64,000 nucleotides of DNA. Origin: Euglena gracilis (taxonomy: Eukaryota; Euglenida; Euglenophyceae; Euglenales). Under the pieces are notes generated by a model. It was given only the letters and a program-made list of their open reading frames with translations. It did not search any database and had not been told where the DNA came from. Shown here piece by piece: positions 43,618 to 55,004 of this stretch (position 1 is its first letter; the number at the start of each line of letters is the position of its first letter). The stretch is from NCBI GenBank assembly GCA_039621445.1, contig CP154956.1, positions 87,302,482 to 87,366,481 of the forward strand, in the 5' to 3' direction. The translations under genes and the position numbers were made by a program.

Positions 43618-43729
43618 CAGGCACCTATGGCTAAAATGGCCTAAAATGGCCTAAAATGGCCTAAAATAATTTCTTGACCCCCTATAGATGGGGGTCGCTG
43701 AGCTCTTACCCCTTTATGGGTAAGCCCCC

Positions 43730-44770
43730 CCCCCCCTCTTCCGACTCTGCCATTTCGCCGGGGTCCAAAGATCGGTCAAAAAATCGATTTTTCGAAAATA
43801 TTTTGAGAAAACGTACATTATCTCCGGAAATGTCGGTCTGACGAAATGCACCCCCGGAGGCCCTCTATCACCCCCCCCCCCGTTCGCCGTTTTGGCCGCC
43901 GACACGCCTGGCCCATGTTCCGGCGCGCTTTTGCGGCCCAAAACAGCCATTTTGGGGTTTTTTGGGCCGTTTTTTTTGGTTAAAAAATCGATTTTTTTCA
44001 AAATATCTCGACAATGAAGCAAAATCAAAGAAAATGTCCGGAGAGCAAAAATGAAGCCCTTGGAATGCCCTATCCAACCATGGTTTATTTTTCCCCCAAC
44101 TCTTGTTGTAGCCGGAGTTTCGGCCATTTTGCGGCCCATTTTGGCCCGTTTCTGGGGCCATGTTGGGCTTTTTTCGGGGTCGAAAAATCGGTGTTTTTCA
44201 AAATATCTCGAAAATGAAGCAAAATCAAAGGAAATGTCCGGAGACCTAAATTGAAGCCCTTGGAATGCCCTATCTACCGGTATTTTGTTTTCCCTGCAAC
44301 TCCCCGCCTAGCCCGAAATATGGCCGATTTACGGCCCAAAACAGCACGGCACGCTTGTGCCTTGGCCGTTTTCGGCCCTGTTTTGGGTCAAAGAATCAAT
44401 TTTTCCAAAATTTCTCAAAAACGGTGGGGAATCAAAGGAAATGTCCGGAGACCTAAACACACGCAGTTCCCTGTCTAGCCCGGGTTGCGGCCATTTTTCG
44501 GCCATTTTTGCCATTTTGTACAGGTTTTGGGTTGTTTTGAATTTACCGTTTTCAGCCATTTTTGGGTCAAAAAGTCGGAAAAAATCGAAAAAAAAATATG
44601 TTTCATGTTTTTTTGGCCTCCCGGGCCCGGAAAACCTGAGCCAAGAATGAGCGTTTTTCGACCCGCCAGAGCCCCGTTCTGACCCGAACCCATTGACTTT
44701 GGGTCAAAACTGGGTCGAAAATAGTCGAAAAAATCGAAAGAAATAATGTAAATCTGCGAAACTCGCAGCG
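43730..44770 (-). repeat. Inverted, diverged copies of the 0.7-kb block and 160-bp unit
   Basis: ATCAAAGGAAATGTCCGGAG and TTGAAGCCCTTGGAATGCCC repeat two to three times; then TTTTTTGGCCTCCCGGGCCC and CCATTGACTTTGGGTCAAAA, inverse of the 8649-9116 unit. Confidence 0.8.
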
Positions 44771-45342
44771 CTAGTCATTTCTACCGTCCATTACGTGCAG
44801 CTCCCATAAAGAGCTCAGCACTATTCAAAACCTGGTCCCTTAAATGGCCTAAAATGGCCTAAAATGGCCCAAAATGACCTAAAATGGGAAAATTCTATTG
44901 CACAACTTTTTTTTTTGTGAACAACTGAAGCCATTCAAGTAATGATTTTCGGTGTCTTTTGTTATTGTGGACGGCAAACAGTGGATTGGGTGGAGGAGCA
45001 CAGCCCCCCCCACAAGGTCCTTTTTTTTTTCACCCATCTAATAATAGTATCAGTCCCCACATCCACGGTCCCCAACCTTCTCTTGGTTGCTGAGTTTTGA
45101 AGGTTTGGACAGCTGTATTTTTTCTGACTCCCATCTTTTTTTTGGTGCAACGATGTCTGTTTCGCAAATAATGAAACAGTGCAAATTTGGAACCATGGGG
45201 AAACACAGAAAAAAAAAGATGAAAGACGTTGGAAAAATCTCAATTGAAAGATGTGTATGCTCATTTGTTAGGTATCGGGGATTCTCTCAAATAAAAAACC
45301 AGCTCATTTTTTGGGATTTTTCAAAACCACAAATGATCACGA

Positions 45343-45423
45343 TAATGATAATGATAATGATAATGATAATGATAATGATAATGATAATGATAATGATAAT
45401 GATAATGATAAATAATGATAACG

Positions 45424-45454
<31 letters not shown>

Positions 45455-45481
45455 CCATCATTATCATCATCGTCGTCGTCG

Positions 45482-45538
<57 letters not shown>

Positions 45539-45570
45539 GCATCATCATCATCATCATCATCATCATGCTA
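45343..45570 (+). repeat. Microsatellites (ATAATG)n and (ATC)n
   Basis: About 12 GATAAT units, then about 45 ATC units with a few ATT and GTC variants. Poly-His and poly-Met readings are artefacts. Confidence 0.97.
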
Positions 45571-46072
45571 ATATTAATATTAATACTGATACTGAGACTA
45601 ATACTAATGATATAATACCGATACCAATGAATGAGATTCTCTCCTAAACCCCCCCCCTGAATAGAAACCCCCGCGGAACGTTGGTCGAAAACCGAGGAAG
45701 GGGGCTTCTATTCGGGGAGTGCAAATAAAAGATTTCAATATTTGTCCAACGTTTTTTTTTAAAAAATTTCATTGCCATAAATTCTTAGTGTTCAGAATTC
45801 CTCTGTGGGTATGAATTAAGATTTGTTGAGCTTCCCATGGTTTTGATCCAGTGTTCATGAATTTTGCATGCCTTTTTGGTTGTGCATTTCTTATTGCTGA
45901 ATAAGAGAAAGCTTGCACACGGTATGATATTGTTCTCGCAAAATCATAATTTTCAGAACCCCCACTTATACCTTAAAATGGCCTAAAATGGCCTTAAATG
46001 GCCTAAAATGGCCTAAAATGGCCTAAAATGGCCAAAAATGGGGAATTTTTGGGGCTCGACTAGAGGTGCTGG

Positions 46073-47435
46073 GCCCATGGGTGGGTGGGTGGCTGCCGAC
46101 GGCCGTTCTCCCAAAGATGAATGAAAGCGTGGGGCTTCCAATCCGCTTGTCGTATTGGCCGTTGGTGCCCAGTGCTTGGGATACAGCAGCCACCCGATGA
46201 CCTTCCCCCTCCCCCCTTCCAGGCCTTTTCTTTGAGACCCAAACTTAAAGGTTGGTGACAGGGGCCACCCCCAACACCCTCACAAGCACACAGGTCTGCG
46301 TTTTGGGGATGTACATGGAGAGGCACAAAGTTGATTTAGTTGCATATCAGTCATTTCAAACACACATATGCTGCAAGGTTCTGGGGGGGGGGGGAGTCCG
46401 AGGGATAGATGGGAAGCCCGTCGGTTTTGAGGTAGGTGGTAGGGGGTCCGGACCCCCCTCCTGGCTTCCTCCTGGGGGGTGTAAGGTGGTCGGGGAGGGG
46501 GGGTACAGACCCCCCCCCCAGATGTTGAGGGTGTCCGGATCCCACCCTCCATCCTTGACAGGTTCCAAAGTAGCAAAGAAAATTCAAAAATGCCCTTTCC
46601 CTCACTTTTGAGCAGACTGCATATTGCGCATTTTTGATGTTTTGGCATTTTCCGTACAAGCAGTACTCAAAAACATTCCAAAAAATGAGCAACCTTGGAA
46701 ACTTTTGCACAAAACCAAAGATTCTCCCGGCCCCCTTCAGTTTCAAGGGAGGAGGGCCCACCCCTCTCCATGTTGGGAGGGGTGTCTGGACCACCCCCCC
46801 AAAGGCTTCCCATACGTCCTGGGGACTCCACAAAACAACTGCAAGAAACGAGGACGAAAGGCGTCGTAACGGAAACGCCTGCATGACAAAACCCCCAGCC
46901 CTTGGCTGCTCATCGTCCGTCGACCCCCCGATCCTCTCAACAGTGCCAGTCCCTTGGACAGGTTAGCGTATTGCTCTGTCCACCATTCCCCATCCCATGA
47001 ACACATTTGTTCCTGGTCATTTCTGGACAATGCCCTGCATTTTCTGTCCGTCGCCTTCCCGGCACCTCTGTCCTGGTCCGTAGTGTTGCTGGAAGTCCCC
47101 CCAAGGGGCGCTTAAGCTTTTTTGGTCGATTTTCGATTTGGTGCATTACAGAGGTACCCGTAGTTTTGGGTCCCGCCCAGGGAGCCGCCACGCGGTTTCC
47201 AAGGGCGTTCACCGCCACCCTGCGTTGTATGGCTGACCCGTGCCGGGCTGTCGCTCCCTATTGTCCCTTCCCCTCCCTTCCCTTGCTGCCTCATATGCAG
47301 CCCCCCCCCCCCCCCCCCCGATCAGTCGCACTGTCAATCCAATCTCTGCTGTGGCTGGGTGGGTGGGGGGAGCCTTTTTTGCTGCACAAACACCAACAAC
47401 GAACGATGATTGTTGCCAGGGATTCCCTCTGATCC
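46073..47435. other. Unclassified DNA with a diverged R5 copy
   Basis: 46395-46560 resembles R5. 46650-46800 and 46870-47230 have no GC3-biased frame or family match. Confidence 0.4.
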
Positions 47436-47613
47436 GTGGCACGAATAATCACGAATAACCACGAATCACCACGAATTTCGGATTTTTCGAAAATCACGAA
47501 TAATCACGAATATCACGAATAACCACAAATGAGATTTTTTTCCTGGGATTTTTTTTCTTTACAAATGCAGTCATTCAGCATTCGGAACTGTGTTTTATTT
47601 TGTTCTTTAGAAA

Positions 47614-47774
47614 ATGTCTTCTACTTATTCTGACGATGAGGTTGACTACCGCTTCACTGTTGCGCAACAACTGGCTGCAAGCGACTTTGCTTTCTGCTTT
47701 TGTGATGGATCATGTTTTCAGCCAAAAAGGGGTTTGTTTGGACATTGGAACGCTCACACAATGATGATGCATAG
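47614..47774 (+). CDS. Possible first exon of an element-encoded protein
   Basis: ATG after an AT-rich leader and TTCTTTAGAAA. Reads MSSTYSDDEVDYRFTVAQQL, continues with FAFCFCDGSCF and ends with HWNAHTMMMHR, before a GTACAA donor-like site. Two Cys and several His could bind metal, but I recognise no family. Low GC3, unlike the host exons, which fits an element gene. Confidence 0.35.
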
Positions 47775-48169
47775 GTACAACGTTGGCAACTTTGTGTACC
47801 CCCCCCCTTGCCCAACGACCGGGCTTGTCTGACGACCACCCCCTCCCCCGGTCAGAGATGATCTTTTTGCATACATATGATGTTGGTTCGGCCAAAATTG
47901 CTAACAGTTGTCAAAAATGACCAAAATGGCCTAAAAATAGCCAAAAATGCCAACCATTGTCAAGAAATGGCAAGAATGGCCAAAAACAGTCCAAAATGGC
48001 CATATACCCCCATCTTCGGTCAATTTTCCTCCGACCTGGGGTCCACCCCCCCCCCCTTGTCCAACGACCACCCTCCCCCCCCCCTGGTCGGAGATGAGCA
48101 TTGGCCATTTTAGCGACCCCCCAGGGGGGAGGCATTTCCAATCCTAAAAGCATTGTTCTTCCTGCCACG

Positions 48170-48469
48170 CAGGGCGTTGCTTAAGAAAATTTGACCCCGG
48201 CCCCAGCAGCCTTTTTCAAGTCCGGGACCCCCCCCCTCCATCGACGTGTTTTATTTATTTTCCAGCGGCCCGAAGGGCGGCTGGACTCTAACGTTTTTTT
48301 TTGCCTTTCAGGGGTGCAAAAATGGGCCAAAAAATGAGCAACATGGGTCAGATTTGGGTTGGCCAGCCCAAACTTTGGGTGGAAAAATCTGCAGCCTTTT
48401 TCCAGCCAGCCCAAATTTTCCAGCCTCTGAGCTGGACCCCCCCCCCCGGGGTCCTTAAGCAACGCCCTG
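48170..48469 (+). mobile_element. Inverted-repeat element F3
   Basis: Left end CAGGGCGTTGCTTAAG; right end CTTAAGCAACGCCCTG: a 16-bp perfect inverted repeat. CAG/CTG at both ends. Abuts an F4 element on its right. Confidence 0.87.
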
Positions 48470-48474
48470 CTGCT

Positions 48475-48781
48475 AGGGCGGTCCATAAGGGACGGGAAGT
48501 TTTTTTTCTCGTTAAGGACCGCCCCCTGGCCTAAGGGCCGACCAAGGGCCGGCGAAGGGCGACCAGGGATTTGAACGGGGGTCCAAAATTCAAAAGTCCA
48601 AAAACACACTTTTTGACGTTTTGGGTGGATGGACGACAATTCAAGGATTAAATCACTTTTTTTCCCCGAAGTCGACCTGTTTTTTTTTGCCAAAACATGG
48701 CCACTTTTTTGGTCATTTTTCCCTATGAATTTTTCATTGAATGTGTCGGGACAGGATTTTTTTTTGCTTAAGGACCGCCCT
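48475..48781 (+). mobile_element. Inverted-repeat element F4, second copy
   Basis: Left end AGGGCGGTCCATAAGGGACG; right end TTGCTTAAGGACCGCCCT. Homologous along its length to 6829-7142. The F3-F4 pair is flanked by CTTCCTGCC on both sides (48158 and 48783). Confidence 0.87.
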
Positions 48782-48900
48782 GCTTCCTGCCGGTATCCCA
48801 GCAGTCCATCATTAAGCTGAAAACCGGGCGGTTTTTTGGAGCCACGAATAATCACGAATAACCACGAATAATCACGAATAATCACGAATAATCACAAATC

Positions 48901-49887
48901 AGAAATGGCGGTCCCCACCACGAATGGGAGGGAAACCCTGTTGTTGGATTTTTTAAAACTTTTTTTTAAAGAAACAATTCCACTGCAAAAAGTCATATTT
49001 ACAGAGATGGAGTGCCTGCATTGGACATTTGGTGGGGTCATTAGACAAGCCTGGTCGTTGAAGAAGGGGGGCGGGAGTATGGACCAACCTGAAAACACAG
49101 GAGTATTTCTATTTTTTTATTCCAACGGGGAGCATTGGCGCCTCCCAGAAATATGAAATTCACAGAATGACACATTCCTTGTGATAATAATATTTGAATG
49201 AATGAACTGGATTAAATTTAGAATTCGAAACTTGAAAGCACACCATTATTGGGGCACACAGTCCCCCAATCGCAACATGTGGGCTCAGTGCTCTCCAAGT
49301 TTTTCCAACGAAATCATCTTCAGCCCCCTGAGAGTGAGAATCAAAACAGCATTTGGGGTTGATGCACTCTGGAGGCATCCGACCTTATATTTTTCTATTT
49401 TTTACTTTATTTTTATTTTTCCTTTAAATTTTGCTTTTGTTTTTTTTTATGCCAACTGGGTGTTGTATCTGTTTTTCACACATTAACGGAGGAAGCAAGC
49501 AGGGACAAGGGGCTGCATCTTTGTCAAATTCTTCCAATATGAGGCACACCTCTCTGAAATGACGTCAGAATAATCATTTTTTCAGACCGACCTTGTTTAC
49601 TGACACATTTCGAGAAATGACACTCCTCCATATTTTCACAAATCTGTTTAAAATAAGATGCACCAAATAATTAGAGTCAGATATGCAAGCCAAGATCAAA
49701 TTGCAAGAAAGGAAGCAAACACAAAACTCACCGGTTGATTGATTTTTTTTTCAATTAATTTCAAGTTCGGTCAGGTTCTCTTTGAATGATGTCAATGCAA
49801 ACCAAGCATCCGACAAAGGGAAAGGTAATTTGAAACTGGGGATGAGAGTCAGGGTCACCGACAAGGAGCAGGATGTTTTATTTCACC

Positions 49888-49890
<3 letters not shown>
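48901..49890. other. Unclassified AT-rich DNA
   Basis: No gene or repeat recognised; open frames have no codon bias. Confidence 0.45.
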
Positions 49891-49892
<2 letters not shown>

Positions 49893-49985
<93 letters not shown>

Positions 49986-50006
49986 CACACACACACACAC
50001 ACATAT
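49893..50006 (+). repeat. Microsatellite (AT)n then (CA)n
   Basis: About 85 bp of TA dinucleotide followed by a short CA tract. Confidence 0.98.
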
Positions 50007-50027
50007 ATCACCCTCTGGACAGTGCTG

Positions 50028-50180
50028 ATCCAAGCCGCTGGGTTTCGTAAATCAAATCTGATTGGGTGAATGCGCCAAATCCTGCAATGGGTTTCGGTAT
50101 GTCAGTCCAGACAGACCAGAACCACGTTTGGGCTGTGCCCGCCAAGAACTGCAAACATGACACCGGTGGAGTGCATTGGG
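50028..50180 (+). repeat. Dispersed repeat, copy 1
   Basis: GCTGGGTTTCGTAAATC, CTGATTGGGTGAATGCGCCA and AATCCTGCAATGG align with 56180-56270 (CACTGGGTTTCATAATC, CTGATCGGGCGGCTGCGCCA). Moderately diverged. Confidence 0.55.
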
Positions 50181-50283
50181 CAGAGGGACCTAAGGAAGGG
50201 ATAGGAACCTGTGGCTTTTTCTTTTTCACAGGTGTCTTTTTATTTTTCAGACAGACTTCTTTTTTGGATTACCACTGGGCTCG

Positions 50284-50465
50284 TTGTGTGTATGTGTGGG
50301 TGTGGGTGTGGGTGTGGGTGTGAGGGGTATGTGGGTGGGAGGGTGAGTGAGTGAGTGTGTGTGTGTGTGTGTGTGTGCGTGGTGGGTGGGTGGGTGGGTG
50401 GGTGTGGGTGGGTGAGTGAGTGAGTGCGCGCGCGCGTGTGTGTGTCTGTGTGTGTCCATAGAGGG
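50284..50465 (+). repeat. GT/GGGT-rich microsatellite
   Basis: GTGTGGGTGTGGG, GAGTGAGTG, pure GT and GGTGGGTG tracts, then CGCGCG. Confidence 0.95.
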
Positions 50466-51330
50466 TGGGTGTTGTGAGGATGAGATTTGTGTATGTGTAT
50501 GCACGCACATCTTTGTCTGCAGTTGTGTCGAAATTGCCTCTCAAGCTTGGCCCATATGAACAGGGTGTTTTGTGGAGTTCAAACTCTTTCTGTCAGCTGT
50601 CCTCCCCTGGGCTGAAAGGGAAGCCATTCCTGAACATTCAACGGTGTTCCTGGGCTGTCATTCATGTCGAGCCATGCCCCACGTGGACGGTGCAACGCAG
50701 CACATGTCGCCGCGGTCAGTTTCACGGTGACTGCTGCACTGCAGGCGTTTATGTTTGTCAGCCGAGTTCCAGAAAGTTGTTTGTGAGGTAACTGGATGGC
50801 TTGGTGGACAGGATTCACCGGGTCCAGAGGAATTCTTCCTGTGCCTAAGGCACACACTGGGGCGACACACAGCGGGCGCGTGCACACACACAAACACACT
50901 TGCACACTTATACATTTAAACACTCACATAAGTGCACACGTGCGCACATTGTGTGTGCAAACACACGCTTAGATGCATGTGCATGCTTGTCTCATAATTA
51001 TGCAGATAGTATGGAGCATTGATTTTCATGCACCTCCAATTTTGTGGGACATACCCAACCCTATGCCCCAAAGCCTCCGCCAGCCCATGGGGTGTGGTAA
51101 TGGTGTGTGTACATTTAGGGCGCCGCCCTGTGCAGCAGTTTCTAGCCAGCTTTACTGCAGCATACCTGGAAAACTGAGGCCAGACCTCTGAGAGCCAAAT
51201 TTTGAAAATTGTGGCCCCTCCCAAATTCCACATCAATTCCCACCCTGGAAAACGGAGGAGGTGGTCCACACTGGAGTGGGTAGCCTGTGGCCCCACCTTT
51301 GGACGACACGTGGTGGATATTCCTGCCAAC
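50466..51330. other. Unclassified DNA
   Basis: CACA-rich 50880-50960; otherwise no gene or repeat recognised. Confidence 0.4.
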
Positions 51331-51556
51331 ATGTATGTATGCATGTATGTATGAATGCATGCATGTATGTATGTATGTATGTATGTATGTATGTATGTAT
51401 GTATGTATGTATGTATGTATGTATGTATGTATGTATGTATGTATGTATGTATGTATGTATGTATGTATGTATGCATGTATGTATGAATGTATGTTTGTAT
51501 GCATGTATGTATGCATGGATGCATGTGTGCATACATGCATGCATGCATGCATGCAT
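51331..51556 (+). repeat. Microsatellite (GTAT)n with GCAT variants
   Basis: About 220 bp of ATGT tetranucleotide ending in (GCAT)n. Confidence 0.97.
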
Positions 51557-52580
51557 TTAAATGTCCACATTTTCTTTTTCACACAATGCTTTCCACTTTC
51601 CGAATGCAGCCAGTGGATCCAGGTGGCTGGAGTGTGAGAACCACATTTGCAGTTGAACATGGACGCTCAGGCATGCGCCACAGTGGCATTGACCTCTCCG
51701 TGGAATGCATTTCACTTCAGCCGAAGCGCTTCTTGCCAGCAGGAAGCCCTTCTTTGCAGTTGTTGACATCCCGGACGGATATTGGGAAGGAGGTGGAGGT
51801 GGCGCCTGGTGCCCTTTGGGGGTTTGAAGGAAATGGATTCCCTAAGCTGGATCACCCCAAGAACCCAGGCTGTGAAACCACAACCCCCCCCCAGGGGATC
51901 TGACATAGATGGGTCCATCTGAGACTAAAACCATAGACCATAGACCAGAAAGACCACAAGACCAAACAAGACCACCGCGTTCCCAAAACTGGATCCGAGG
52001 GTGGATTTTCGGTTATAATTCAAAGCCAATGTGGGTGAGTGACAAGAGAGTGCAAAAAATGAGCAAAATTCTGTTTTTGGCGGTATGACCCCTGGGACTT
52101 TGGCGAAAAATGGTGTTTTTGGGGGGGTCCGGAAATGGGCTCCGCACGTCGAAACCCCCAGGACCCCCCCCCGGAAGCGAAAACCCCCCCGGAAGCGAAA
52201 AAAAAAACACAAAAAAGCGGCACAGGAACGGGAACTTTACTGCCCTTGTTGCTCTTTTCGGCTGTGTCCCCGGGTGTCCCCAAGCTGCCGGCGGTGTGCG
52301 TCCTGGGTTTTTGCCGGACTGCTTTGCTTGCGGCGCCTTGGTGTGGTGTTTTTGGGTTGTTTGTTAAAGCGCAGGGAGGAAGTGCCGGGGGATGTGGGTG
52401 TGGTGTGACCAAGCCGGCAGGAAGGACACAAGGGAAGGAAGGTTAATGCGGGCTTTTGGACGAGGGAAGCGCAGGGGGTAAGAAATAAGGTCCACAGGTA
52501 ATGAAGGGGAAGGTTGTCTCCCACCCAATTTATGCCCGGGATCCGCACAACCAGTTTTGTGGCAAAGAACCCGGCAGAAG
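51557..52580. other. Unclassified DNA
   Basis: A plus frame over 51600-51903 is open but lacks exon-type GC3. A duplicated CCCCGGAAGCGAAAA-like unit at 52171-52200. Confidence 0.4.
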
Positions 52581-52699
52581 AAGCCCAATCCTGGAAGGGC
52601 AAAATTGTGTTTTTTGCGCAAATGCGCGCACCAACATAACTGTGTTGGTGCGCGCATTTGCGCAAATAAACGCAATTTTGTCCTTCAAGGGTTGGGCTT
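52581..52699 (+). repeat. Long hairpin with GCGCAAATGCGC arms
   Basis: Arms of about 55 bp (AAGCCCAATCCTGGAAGGGC ... and GTCCTTCAAGGGTTGGGCTT) with a 6-base loop region. The inner arm TTTGCGCAAATGCGCGCACC pairs perfectly with its partner. Confidence 0.88.
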
Positions 52700-52819
52700 T
52701 GGCGCCAATGAAATGACGCCGTCGATAACGGCGTGACATAGGGGCCGTGACGACGCGGACCAGCAGGCCATCCAAAAACATATTTTGGTGGGTTTGTCAC
52801 AGCGTTTGTCGACGGCACA

Positions 52820-53095
52820 AGCTTATGGGCGCAAATGCGCACATAAACGAAAATATGTTTGTGCACAAATTGTGTTGGTGGGCGCAAATGCACGCAGGAA
52901 CACAAAGAAGAAGGGTGTGACAGAAACACGACCGTCAAACACCAACAGAAGATGTGGTTCATTTGCGCATTTGCGCGCATCACATTGTTTGTGGGCAAAT
53001 GAACAACACGAAAAGATTTGCGCAATTTACACCTGGTTCATTTGTGCATTTGCACCCACAAACAACGCGATGCGCGCAAATGCGCAAATGAACCA
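52820..53095 (+). repeat. Cluster of GCGCAAATGCGC-type palindromes
   Basis: Repeated GGGCGCAAATGCGCAC, TTTGCGCATTTGCGCGCA and GCGCGCAAATGCGCAAAT, often followed by a short AAACAA/GTTTGT spacer. Same family at 55005-55440 and 55778. Confidence 0.85.
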
Positions 53096-54397
53096 CCAAT
53101 GGAGGAGTAAAAAGCGGTTTCATTTGGCCCTCCAACAGCTGCCCTTAGTTTTTAGCCCTTAGCTCTTAGCCCTTAGCTTCTGAATGGGTTCAACCCCGAT
53201 GACCACACCGTCTCCTCCGGCACTGGTATTAAGGTGTCGTTTCTGGTCCATTGACAGGTCCCACAAAAGATGGAGACATAGCATCTCTTGAAGGTCGGTG
53301 CGCAGCTACCCGATAACGGTACACGTCCACTGGCACCAATTTTAGCATCCCAAGGGCCCTGCCACCGGCCTGCGGCCTGGGCTCCGCTGCTGCTGCCCCA
53401 TCAGCTGCTGATGCTGCGGCCACCAGACCGGAATTGACCTCCCCGGTGCAACAACACCCAGGTTTAGCGGCCACGTTATTCCCCGCAACCGGGGAGTGAG
53501 ACTGGGGGGACGACCTGGTGCCAGTGCATGGCAACCGGCAGCTGGAGAAAGGTAGCCTTGCATAATTTGCATTTTTTGCATAATCAGGTTTTTCCGAAAT
53601 TTGCATTTTTCTGCATTTTTTTGCATAAAATATTTTGCCCTGGAAATTTTTTTTTGTAGTTGGTCGCCATGTCATGTTTTGTCTCTGGTCCTTTGCGTTC
53701 CACGTTGTGCAATGAAACGCGACGTGTCGCCACTTTATTGATGTTCAATGGTGACCTGGAGGGACGATTTGCTTAGACTGAACGTGCAGTTGCCATTCAT
53801 GTTGATTTTCAAAGCTTCAGTGCTTGCCATTGTCTTCCAAGAGGTCTTCTTTGTGAATCATTTACAGGTACACCGGCATTGTCACATGTTTACGAGTTTT
53901 AGGCAGCAAAACTCTGTTATTCCAACCTTTTCTCAGGGGTTTTATGCAAGTTGCATTTTTGCATTTTTTTTTGCATTTTTTTTGCATTTTTTGCACCTTT
54001 TTTTTTTGACTTTTCATAATTTGAAGGGCCAAGTTGCATATTCCCCTTCTTGCCTGAAGCACTCGTTATTTTGGGTGCAAGGAAGTGGTGAACCTTTACC
54101 ACTGGATTGGTTGCATGAAAGCGGTGGGATTCACTCCCCACAAATTATGCACAAAAACTGGTGTGTTTTACATTTTTCAAGAAAAAATGGTGGAGAAAAA
54201 CCAGAAAACGGATTCCGGCCCGACACATCCTGGGTATTTCAGGTGCCTAATTTTGTCTTCTTGTAACGCAGCACTGTTGAAGAAAAGGTGTCCAACAGTC
54301 ACAGGCCGTTGCATGTCATCAATTCATTACGCTTCACTGCCAAATGAATGAGACCAAAACAACCGGCCGTGTGGGCTGGGGAACAGCAAGTACGAAT
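53096..54397. other. Unclassified DNA
   Basis: 53330-53500 is GC-rich with open frames on both strands but no recognisable family. 53560-54010 has irregular TTTGCATTTTTTG units. Confidence 0.4.
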
Positions 54398-54828
54398 GTA
54401 CCCGCCCCCCCCCCCTTGTCCACCGACCACCCCTATATACCGACCACCCCCCGGTCGGGGGTTGCAGGTTGAGGGGGGTGTACGACCACCCTCCCTGGTC
54501 GGGGGTTGCAGGTGACCACCAAAATTTTTCCTCTCATGTGCTTATTGACCAGCTTTTTTCCCGTGTTTCCTGTCCATTGAGTGTTCGTCATGTTCCCTCT
54601 GGGGAGTCCTGTTTTGTTTGAGTGTAGCGATGGCATTGGTCCCTCACCTAATGGGGAGAAATATTACCGTTATGAAATTGCACCTTTTTTGGCTTTTGGT
54701 TTTGTTTTGGCCCCTAGTGGTACGACCACCCCCCGGTCGGGGGTTGCAGGTTGTGGGGGGTGAACGACCACCCCCCCTGGTCGGGGGTTGCAGGAACCCG
54801 GTCGGTGGACAAGGGGGGGGGCGGGTAC
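54398..54828 (+). mobile_element. Inverted-repeat element T6 with C-run ends
   Basis: Left end GTACCCGCCC, a C run and TTGTCCACCGACC; right end GGTCGGTGGACAAG, a G run and GCGGGTAC. Internal copies of GGTCGGGGGTTGCAGG in pairs at each side. A related C-run/TTGTCCAACGACCACC unit occurs at 48045-48095. Confidence 0.8.
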
Positions 54829-55004
54829 ACACGCAAGGCTGGAAAATTTTGGCCAGTCAGATGCCGTGTTCAAATGAACATTGCGCACTAACTCTCACCA
54901 CAAATCTCATCACCACGTTATCGTGGTGCAAATGAATGGTAGGCATGAGGAATTGCGTTCGCCAGCCGTCACGGACGAGGAGATGGTGTCGCACAACTGA
55001 TGTG

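Larger units (their letters stand above)
43618..46072 (+). mobile_element. Element T3, CAGGCACCTAT end, 10-bp arrays CTAAAATGGC
   Basis: Left end CAGGCACCTATGG; right end CTAGAGGTGCTGG. CTAAAATGGC arrays at 43632-43668, 44838-44888 and 45974-46036, same orientation. Palindromic spacer CCCCCTATAGATGGGGG at 43679. Flanks ACCGTGGG and (C)CCATGGG match imperfectly. The interior holds inverted copies of the 9190-type block (43730-44500) and of the 160-bp unit (44560-44760), plus (ATAATG)n and (ATC)n arrays. Confidence 0.7.
47436..48900 (+). mobile_element. Element T4, 10-bp arrays AATAATCACG, with an ORF
   Basis: Arrays of CACGAATAAT units at 47441-47526 and 48841-48898 in the same orientation, the layout of T1, T3 and T5. 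Terminal inverted repeats and target duplication not identified, so the borders are approximate. Inside are an ORF start at 47614, GTC/GAC-rich C-run repeats at 47790-48110, and the nested F3 and F4 elements. Confidence 0.55.

Noticed and set aside
45087-45647. Poly-His and poly-Met proteins
   Set aside because: Readings of the (ATAATG)n and (ATC)n microsatellites.
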